DNA of 5,018 nucleotides, taken from contig DJPP01000118.1 in NCBI GenBank assembly GCA_002438575.1, positions 7,339 to 12,356 on the forward strand. The letters are read 5' to 3'. The notes under the pieces were generated by a model, which made no database searches, was not told the DNA's origin, and saw only the letters and a program-made list of their open reading frames with translations. The stretch's first letter is position 1; each line of letters begins with the position of its first letter. Shown here one piece after another: positions 1 to 5,018 of the stretch. A program made the translations under genes and the position numbers. Origin of the DNA: Oscillospiraceae bacterium UBA6409 (GTDB taxonomy: Bacteria > Bacillota > Clostridia > Oscillospirales > Oscillospiraceae).

Positions 1-513
1 ATGTCCGCCTACCGCTTCGAGGGCTACTGGAAGGACGTGGGCACGCTGGACTCCCTGTGGGACGCCAACATGGATATGCTCTCCCCCGGCTCGGGGCTGA
101 ACCTACTGGACAAGAAGTGGCGCATCTACGGCCGCACGCCCACCTGTCCGCCCACCTACATCGGTGAAACGGGCGACGTGGGCAACAGTGCCGTGGCCAA
201 GGGCTGCACCGTGCTGGGCGAGGTAAAGAACTCCGTCCTCAGCACCGGCACCACCGTGGCCGAGGGCGCGTCCGTGTCCTACTCCGTGGTCATGCCCGGC
301 GCCGTCATCGAATCCGGCGCAAAGGTGTCCTACGCCATTGTGGGCGAGGGCTGCCGCGTGGGCAGAAACGCCGTGGTGGGCGGCGCCCCGGGCAGCGTTC
401 CCTTCGAGGACTGGGGCATCGCCGTGCTGGGCCCCCGGACCTCCGTGGCGGACGGCGCGGTCATCGAACCGAAAATGATGCTGGGCGAAAACGGCAAGGA
501 GGTGCGGCCATGA
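1..513 (+). CDS. glgC: Glucose-1-phosphate adenylyltransferase (ADP-glucose pyrophosphorylase), catalytic subunit, C-terminal part
   Basis: GlgC makes ADP-glucose and pyrophosphate from ATP and glucose-1-phosphate, the committed step of bacterial glycogen synthesis, in the cytoplasm. About 170 of the usual roughly 400 residues are present; the nucleotide-binding N-terminus lies upstream. The ATG at base 1 is an internal methionine, not the start, because it sits directly before the family motif EGYWKDVGT (residues 7-15), which in full-length proteins is near residue 270. D12 of that motif corresponds to a metal-binding aspartate of the active site, by family knowledge. Next come ANMDML and a DKKWRIYGRTP segment (about 38-48). 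Residues 53-126 show the hexapeptide-like pattern of the C-terminal left-handed beta-helix used for oligomerisation and allostery. The reading frame is intact and ends at TGA 511-513, overlapping glgD by four bases. The immediate glgD and glgA neighbours support the call. What remains uncertain is only the unseen N-terminus. Confidence 0.95.
   Translation: MSAYRFEGYWKDVGTLDSLWDANMDMLSPGSGLNLLDKKWRIYGRTPTCPPTYIGETGDVGNSAVAKGCTVLGEVKNSVLSTGTTVAEGASVSYSVVMPGAVIESGAKVSYAIVGEGCRVGRNAVVGGAPGSVPFEDWGIAVLGPRTSVADGAVIEPKMMLGENGKEVRP
496..504 (+). promoter_or_regulatory. Ribosome binding site of glgD
   Basis: AAGGAGGTG is a near-perfect complement of the 16S rRNA 3' end, and its GGAGG core ends 7 bases before the ATG at 510. 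It lies wholly inside the last codons of glgC. It favours the ATG at 510 over the in-frame ATG at 519, which would sit about 16 bases from the core. Confidence 0.85.
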
Positions 514-1622
514 ACGGAATGCACGGGATCATCTTCTCCTACGACAAGGAAAACGGCCTGCGCGAGCTCATCGAAAACCGCGTCCACGGCTCTATCCCCT
601 TCGGCGGCGACTATCGAATCATCGACTTCATCCTCTCCAGCATGGTGAACGCCGGCGTTACGGACGTGGGCGTCATCATGCACGGCAAGTGCCAGTCGCT
701 GCTGGACCACCTGGGCAGCGGCAAGAGCTGGGACCTGAGCCGCAACTTCGGCGGGCTGACGCTGCTGCCGGCCTTTGCCTATAACGAGCAGCGCCGCGGC
801 GACGGCCAGTTCCGCGGCCGCGTGGATGCCCTGGGCAGCGTGATGAACTATCTCAAGGGGATCCGTCAGGACTATGTGGTGCTGTCCGACAGCGACACGG
901 TCATCAACGCGCCCCTGGAGGACGTGCTCCGCCGCCATATCGACACCGGCGCGGACATCACCGCCGTCTGCACCGCCGCACCCGGCGACGGGCAGGACAC
1001 CTACTTCCGGCTGGATGCCCGGGGCCGCATCACCGACACGGCCTACGGCCTGCACACGCCGGAGGGCTATCGCTGCCTGAACATCTTTGTCCTGCGGACC
1101 GAGCTGCTCATCCAGCTGGTGACGGAGTGCCTGAGCCACAACCGTTACAGCCTGCGGCGGGATGTCCTTCAGGGCATGGGCAGCCGCCTCCGCCTGCAAA
1201 GCTACGTCTACGACGGCTACGCCGCCCACATCAGCACCCTGCAGAACTACTACGACCGCAGCATGGAGCTGCTGGACACCGGCACCCGCAGCGCCCTGTT
1301 CTGCCCGGACCGTCCGGTATACGGCAAAGAGAACGACTCCCCCTCCAGCTACATCGACCCGGAGGGCGGCTGCGTCAACTCCCTGGCCGCCGACGGCTGC
1401 GACATCCAGGGCAGTGTAAAAAACTGCGTGCTCTTCCGCAACGTGCGTATCGAAAAGGGCGCCAGCGTGGAAAACTGTATCCTGTTCAAGGACACGGTGG
1501 TCAAGCGCGGTGCCATACTGCGGGGCGTCATCACAGACAAATACGTCACCGTCAGCGAGAATGTGACCCTGATGGGCCACGAGCGCTATCCCATCGTCAT
1601 CGCCAAGGGCGCGACGGTGTGA
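510..1622 (+). CDS. glgD: Glucose-1-phosphate adenylyltransferase regulatory subunit GlgD
   Basis: GlgD is the non-catalytic or weakly catalytic paralogue of GlgC found in Firmicutes, where it joins GlgC in a mixed ADP-glucose pyrophosphorylase and modulates its activity. The 370 residues match the usual GlgD length. The nucleotidyltransferase-like fold is recognisable from IPFGGDYRIIDF (29-40) and VNAGVTDVG (46-54), but the glycine-rich GGxGTRL nucleotide loop of GlgC is replaced by SYDKENGLREL (10-20). The GlgC SGDHIYKMDY site reads LSDSDTVINAPL (125-136). The GlgC motif EGYWKDVGT aligns with DGYAAHIST (235-243), so the metal-binding Asp becomes H240. Residues 281-360 form the C-terminal beta-helix with hexapeptide-like repeats (VKNCVLF, VENCILF). 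The start at 510 is chosen for its strong upstream Shine-Dalgarno site and the ATGA overlap with the glgC stop, which suggests translational coupling and roughly matched subunit output (inference). The stop is TGA 1620-1622, 16 bases before glgA. Confidence 0.96.
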   Translation: MNGMHGIIFSYDKENGLRELIENRVHGSIPFGGDYRIIDFILSSMVNAGVTDVGVIMHGKCQSLLDHLGSGKSWDLSRNFGGLTLLPAFAYNEQRRGDGQFRGRVDALGSVMNYLKGIRQDYVVLSDSDTVINAPLEDVLRRHIDTGADITAVCTAAPGDGQDTYFRLDARGRITDTAYGLHTPEGYRCLNIFVLRTELLIQLVTECLSHNRYSLRRDVLQGMGSRLRLQSYVYDGYAAHISTLQNYYDRSMELLDTGTRSALFCPDRPVYGKENDSPSSYIDPEGGCVNSLAADGCDIQGSVKNCVLFRNVRIEKGASVENCILFKDTVVKRGAILRGVITDKYVTVSENVTLMGHERYPIVIAKGATV

Positions 1623-1625
1623 GAG

Positions 1626-1632
1626 AAAGGAG
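1626..1632 (+). promoter_or_regulatory. Ribosome binding site of glgA
   Basis: AAAGGAG lies in the 16-base gap after the glgD stop and ends 6 bases before the ATG at 1639. It fixes the glgA start. The gap is too short for a promoter or terminator, so glgD and glgA are most likely co-transcribed. Confidence 0.82.
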
Positions 1633-1638
1633 CCTTCC

Positions 1639-3066
1639 ATGAAGCTGCTGTATGTGACCAGCGAGGCCTATCCCTTCTGCAAGACCGGCGGCCTGGCCGA
1701 TGTGGCCGGCAGCCTGCCCCCCGCCCTGGCGGAGGAGGGCGTCGAGACCGCCGTCATCCTGCCCCTGTACGACAAGATCGGGTCCCGGTGGCGGGAGAAA
1801 ATGACCTTCCGCCGGTATATCTATGTGGACCTGGGCTGGCGGCACGAGTACTGCGGCCTGTTCTCCCTCTATGACCGGGGCGTGACCTGGTATTTCGTGG
1901 ACAATGAAAAATACTTCCGCCGCGGCCGCCTGTACGGCGAGTTTGACGACGGCGAGCGCTTCGCCTTTTTCAGCAAGGCCGTCGTCGACCTGCTGCCCAG
2001 TCTGGACTGGATGCCGGACATCCTCCACTGCAACGACTGGCAGACGGCGCTGGTGCCCATCTATCTCAAGGATGCGGCCACCCGCTGGTGGGAGATACGC
2101 CATATCCGCACGGTGTTCACCATCCACAACATCGAGTATCAGGGCCGCTACGGCAGCGACAGCGTGGACCAGCTCTTCGGTCTGGACCGGGGCTGGTACG
2201 ACGACGGTACCCTCCGCATGGACGGCGATGTGAATTTGATGAAGGGCGCCATGCTCATGGCGGACGCCGTCACCACCGTCAGCCCCACCTATGCCGCCCA
2301 GCTCCACGACCCGGCCTATGCCGAGGGGCTGGAGAGCGTAGTGGACGCCATCGGCTGGAAACTGCACGGCGTGGTCAACGGCATCGACACCGTCACCTAC
2401 GACCCCGCCGCCGACCCGGCGCTTCCGGCGCATTACACGGCGGCAGACCCGGCCGGCAAGGCTGTGTGCAAATCGTCCCTGCAGGGGGCGCTGGGCCTGC
2501 GTCAGGAGCCGGACACGCCGCTGATCGCCATGGTAACGCGTCTGGTTGGCCACAAGGGTCTGGACCTGGTCCAACAGGCCATGGACGGCATTATGGCCAC
2601 CGGCTGCCAGTTCGTGGTGCTGGGCACCGGCGACCGGGGGTATGAGGATTTCTTCCGCTGGAAGGCCGGGCAGTACCCCGACCGCCTGTCGGCGCAGATC
2701 TTGTACGCCGAGGACCTGTCCCGCCGCGTATACGCCGCCGCGGACCTGTTCCTGATGCCCAGCCGCAGCGAGCCCTGCGGTCTGAGCCAGATGATCGCCA
2801 TGCGCTACGGCGCAGTGCCCATCGTGCGGAGCACCGGAGGGCTGGCGGACACGGTGAGGTCCTGCCAGGTGGGGCAGGAGGACGGCACCGGCTATCTGTT
2901 TGGCGACTATGACGCCGGGGCCATGCTCTCCGTTATCGGTCAAGCCACCGGATTGTACCGGGGCGACCGGACAGGCTTCGACACCGTTCGACACCGGGGC
3001 ATGACCGCAGACTTCAGCTGGGGCCGCAGCGCGGCGGCCTACCGGCACATTTATGAGAACCTTTGA
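1639..3066 (+). CDS. glgA: Glycogen synthase (ADP-glucose:alpha-1,4-glucan glucosyltransferase, GT5 family)
   Basis: GlgA transfers glucose from ADP-glucose to the non-reducing end of an alpha-1,4-glucan chain in the cytoplasm. At 475 residues it has the usual bacterial length. The N-terminal GT5 domain begins MKLLYVTSEAYPFCKTGGLADV, with the signature K-T-G-G-L at 15-19, followed by HCNDWQTALVP (130-140), HNIEYQG (163-169) and VNLMKGAM (198-205). The VNGID linker motif is at 246-250. The C-terminal Rossmann domain (GT-B fold) has VTRLVGHKGLDL (299-310), in which R301 and K306 match the nucleotide-sugar-binding Arg and Lys of the family. It also has SRSEPCGLSQ (375-384), with E378 in the place of the essential active-site Glu, and STGGLADTV (398-406). 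It ends with the expected DFSW segment and an intact stop. The start follows a clear AAAGGAG site. It lies between the ADP-glucose-producing glgC/glgD and the glycogen-degrading glgP, which fits its role. No key residue appears to be missing. Confidence 0.97.
   Translation: MKLLYVTSEAYPFCKTGGLADVAGSLPPALAEEGVETAVILPLYDKIGSRWREKMTFRRYIYVDLGWRHEYCGLFSLYDRGVTWYFVDNEKYFRRGRLYGEFDDGERFAFFSKAVVDLLPSLDWMPDILHCNDWQTALVPIYLKDAATRWWEIRHIRTVFTIHNIEYQGRYGSDSVDQLFGLDRGWYDDGTLRMDGDVNLMKGAMLMADAVTTVSPTYAAQLHDPAYAEGLESVVDAIGWKLHGVVNGIDTVTYDPAADPALPAHYTAADPAGKAVCKSSLQGALGLRQEPDTPLIAMVTRLVGHKGLDLVQQAMDGIMATGCQFVVLGTGDRGYEDFFRWKAGQYPDRLSAQILYAEDLSRRVYAAADLFLMPSRSEPCGLSQMIAMRYGAVPIVRSTGGLADTVRSCQVGQEDGTGYLFGDYDAGAMLSVIGQATGLYRGDRTGFDTVRHRGMTADFSWGRSAAAYRHIYENL
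2977..2996 (+). repeat. Two-copy 10-bp tandem repeat inside glgA
   Basis: TTCGACACCG occurs twice in direct succession near the 3' end of glgA, encoding residues around F447-R453. The unit is not a multiple of three, so the copies are read in different frames. The protein remains in frame and its continuation into the DFSW segment looks normal. It may be chance in a GC-rich gene. Confidence 0.7.
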
Positions 3067-3069
3067 CCC

Positions 3070-3078
3070 AAGGAGGAG
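3070..3078 (+). promoter_or_regulatory. Ribosome binding site of glgP
   Basis: AAGGAGGAG lies in the 21-base gap between the glgA stop and the ATG at 3088, with 9 bases between its last G and the start codon. It decides the glgP start and indicates continued co-transcription, since the gap has room for little else. Confidence 0.85.
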
Positions 3079-3087
3079 TTACCCGAT

Positions 3088-5018
3088 ATGACCTACAACA
3101 AAGAGACCCTGAAGGAGGCCATCGTACAGAAGCTGCGCCTCAACTACGGCTGCACCGAGCAGCAGGCCACCGACGGCGAGATGATGAAGGCCTGCGCCAT
3201 GGTCCTGCGGGACATCATGGCCGAGCACGGCGTACAGACCCGCGAGGAAACGGCCCACGAGGAAAAGCGCAAGGTCCACTATCTGTCGCTGGAGTTCCTG
3301 ATGGGCCGCAGCCTGATGAAAAACGCCTTCAATCTGGAGCTGCTGGAGCCCCTGACCGCCGCCATCGGCGAGCTGGGCTTCAAGGCGGCGGACATCTTCG
3401 ACATGGAGCCGGACGCCGGTCTGGGCAACGGCGGCCTGGGCCGCCTGGCCGCCTGCTATCTGGACAGCATGACCACCCTGGAGATCCCGGCGGCGGGCTA
3501 CTCCATCTGCTATGAGCTGGGTATTTTCAAGCAGAAGATCGTAGAGGGCCAGCAGGTGGAGCTGCCCGACGACTGGATGCAGCTGGGCGACGCGTGGCTG
3601 CTGCCCAAGCTGCAGGAGGCGGAGGAGGTCCACTTCGGCGGCAAGGTCCGCACCCGCTGGGACAACAACCACCTGATGGTGGTCCACGAGGACTACACCC
3701 GTGTGCTGGCCATCCCCTGCGACATGGAGATCGCCGGCTACGACACCGACCATGTGAACACCCTGCGTCTGTGGCAGGCCCGCAGCCCCAAGCCCATCGA
3801 CATGAAGCTCTTCAGCGAGGGCCAGTACCTCCACGCCGCCGAGGAGCGCGCCATGGCCGACGCCATCAGCCAGGTGCTCTACCCCGAGGACAATCACTAC
3901 GAGGGCAAGTCCCTGCGGCTGAAGCAGCAGTATTTCTTCGTGTCCGCCACCATCCAGTCCATCACGAGAAAGCACATCCAGCAGTACGGCACCCTCAAGA
4001 ACTTCCATGAGAAGAACGTTATCCAGATCAATGACACCCACCCCACGCTGGTGATCCCGGAGCTGATGCGTATCCTCATCGACGATGCCGGCATGGGCTG
4101 GGACGAGGCCTGGCACATCACCACCCACTGCGTGGCCTATACCAACCACACCGTGCTGTCCGAAGCCCTTGAGGTCTGGCCGCAGCAGCTGTTCGAAACA
4201 CTGCTGCCCCGCGTGTGGCAGATATTGCAGGAGATCTCCCGCCGCTGGCAGCAGCAGGTGGAGGACTTCTTCCACGATCCCGCCAAGACCGCCAAGCTGG
4301 CCATCATCTGGGACGGCAGCGTCCGTATGGCCAACCTGTGCATCGCCGGCAGCATGGCCGTCAACGGCGTCAGCGCCCTGCACTCCGAGATCTTGCGGAA
4401 GGACCTGTTCAAGGACGCCTGCCAGATGATGCCGGACAAGTTCAAGAACGTCACCAACGGCATCGACCACCGCCGCTGGGTGCCCCAGATCAACCCCGGG
4501 CTGGACGGCCTGCTCCGCGACCTGATCGGCGAGGGCTATCTCACCCACCCGCAGGAGCTGAAAAAGCTGGAGGCCTACGCCGGGGACAAGGCGGTCCTCC
4601 AGCGTCTGGAGGACATCAAGCATCAGAACAAGCTAACCTTTGCCGCCTTCGCCAAAAAGCATCAGGGCGTGGTGCTGAACACCGACGCCATCTTCGACGT
4701 ACAGGTGAAGCGCCTGCACGAGTACAAGCGCCAGCTGCTGAACGCCCTGCAGATCATCTACCTGTACCAGCGGCTGCAGGACGACCCCAGCCTGGACCTC
4801 CCGCCCCAGACGTTCCTGTTCGGTGCCAAGGCCGCCCCCGGCTATGCCGTGGCCAAGCGCATCATCCACCTCATCAATTCCCTGGCCGACCAGATCAACA
4901 GCGACCCGCTGTGCAAGGATCGGCTCCAGGTGGTGTTCCTGGAGAACTACCGCGTCTCCCTGGCCGAGGTGCTCATGCCCGCCAGCGAGGTCAGTCAGCA
5001 GATCTCCACCGCCGGCAA
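3088..5018 (+). CDS. glgP: Glycogen/maltodextrin phosphorylase (GT35), 3' end cut by the window
   Basis: GlgP uses phosphate to release glucose-1-phosphate from the non-reducing ends of glycogen, with pyridoxal phosphate as cofactor. The frame is open from ATG 3088 to the window end: 643 codons plus two bases, against about 800 residues for the family. Motifs in order are YLSLEFLMGRSL (65-76), DAGLGNGGLGRL (109-120) forming the glycine-rich loop, VNTLRLW (around 225-235), QINDTHP (313-319), AYTNHTVLSEALE (350-362, with the His that contacts substrate), NVTNGIDHRRW (454-464), VKRLHEYKRQLLN (540-552, with the phosphate-binding Arg and Lys) and FGAKAAPGY (578-586). The last visible residues are QISTAG (638-643), which in relatives is followed by KEASGTGNMK, so the PLP lysine falls just outside. 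The 'aa' left at the end fits that next Lys codon. Whether it prefers glycogen or maltodextrin cannot be settled from the sequence; the glycogen-operon position favours GlgP over MalP. Confidence 0.96.
   Translation, partial: MTYNKETLKEAIVQKLRLNYGCTEQQATDGEMMKACAMVLRDIMAEHGVQTREETAHEEKRKVHYLSLEFLMGRSLMKNAFNLELLEPLTAAIGELGFKAADIFDMEPDAGLGNGGLGRLAACYLDSMTTLEIPAAGYSICYELGIFKQKIVEGQQVELPDDWMQLGDAWLLPKLQEAEEVHFGGKVRTRWDNNHLMVVHEDYTRVLAIPCDMEIAGYDTDHVNTLRLWQARSPKPIDMKLFSEGQYLHAAEERAMADAISQVLYPEDNHYEGKSLRLKQQYFFVSATIQSITRKHIQQYGTLKNFHEKNVIQINDTHPTLVIPELMRILIDDAGMGWDEAWHITTHCVAYTNHTVLSEALEVWPQQLFETLLPRVWQILQEISRRWQQQVEDFFHDPAKTAKLAIIWDGSVRMANLCIAGSMAVNGVSALHSEILRKDLFKDACQMMPDKFKNVTNGIDHRRWVPQINPGLDGLLRDLIGEGYLTHPQELKKLEAYAGDKAVLQRLEDIKHQNKLTFAAFAKKHQGVVLNTDAIFDVQVKRLHEYKRQLLNALQIIYLYQRLQDDPSLDLPPQTFLFGAKAAPGYAVAKRIIHLINSLADQINSDPLCKDRLQVVFLENYRVSLAEVLMPASEVSQQISTAG

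Noticed and set aside
1..3. ATG at base 1 as a true start codon
   Set aside because: The following residues are the middle of GlgC (EGYWKDVGT region), so the gene begins well upstream of the window.
330..1640. Long open frame on the minus strand (436 codons) opposite glgD
   Set aside because: Its codons are in exact register with the glgD codons, so each is the reverse complement of a sense codon. It is open only because glgD avoids TTA, CTA and TCA codons, as GC-rich genes do. The translation has a biased composition rich in Ala, Val, His and Gln, and no recognisable motif.
1597..3048. Long open frame on the minus strand (483 codons) opposite glgA
   Set aside because: It has the same codon-register relation to glgA, the same biased composition and no domain signal, while the plus strand holds every GlgA motif.
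3067..3087. Possible terminator or promoter between glgA and glgP
   Set aside because: The 21-base gap is almost filled by the glgP ribosome binding site and shows neither an inverted repeat with a T-run nor recognisable -35/-10 elements.
3063..3515. Plus-strand open frame starting at TTG 3063, overlapping the start of glgP
   Set aside because: It is out of frame with glgP, and its translation is rich in Arg, Gly and Pro with no family motif, as expected for a shifted reading of a GC-rich gene.
3079..4623. Very long open frame on the minus strand (514 codons) opposite glgP
   Set aside because: It is in exact antisense register with glgP and is a by-product of codon bias. It is interrupted where glgP uses a CTA leucine codon (4633-4635). 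The sense strand encodes an uninterrupted phosphorylase.

Overview
The window is one tightly packed, plus-strand run of four glycogen-metabolism genes: glgC (3' part only), glgD, glgA and glgP (5' part only). Every base lies in a coding region or in one of two short gaps (16 and 21 bases) that carry ribosome binding sites. No promoter, terminator, RNA gene, CRISPR array or mobile element is visible, and no gene is on the minus strand.

The DNA is GC-rich with strong preference for G/C at third codon positions. GlgD is a Firmicutes hallmark, and its pairing with GlgC in the order glgC-glgD-glgA-glgP matches the well-known Bacillus glgBCDAP arrangement. Purine-rich, near-consensus Shine-Dalgarno sites and the protein motif styles (for example SEPCGLSQMIA in GlgA) suggest a GC-rich member of the Clostridia, perhaps an Oscillospirales-type gut bacterium. 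The lineage guess is inference.

Layout: 1-513 is the C-terminal part of GlgC (end of the catalytic domain plus the left-handed beta-helix). 510-1622 is complete GlgD, overlapping glgC by ATGA. 1639-3066 is complete GlgA glycogen synthase. 3088-5018 is glycogen phosphorylase GlgP, which has no stop codon before the window ends and is cut about ten residues before the expected PLP-binding lysine.

Together, GlgC/GlgD would make ADP-glucose from glucose-1-phosphate and ATP, GlgA would add the glucose to alpha-1,4-glucan, and GlgP would release glucose-1-phosphate from the stored polymer. Synthesis and mobilisation therefore appear to share a transcript. A branching enzyme (glgB) is not in the window; by analogy it may lie upstream. 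I found no undescribed system here. The points most worth a second look are the substituted active-site residues in GlgD and a 10-bp tandem repeat inside glgA.
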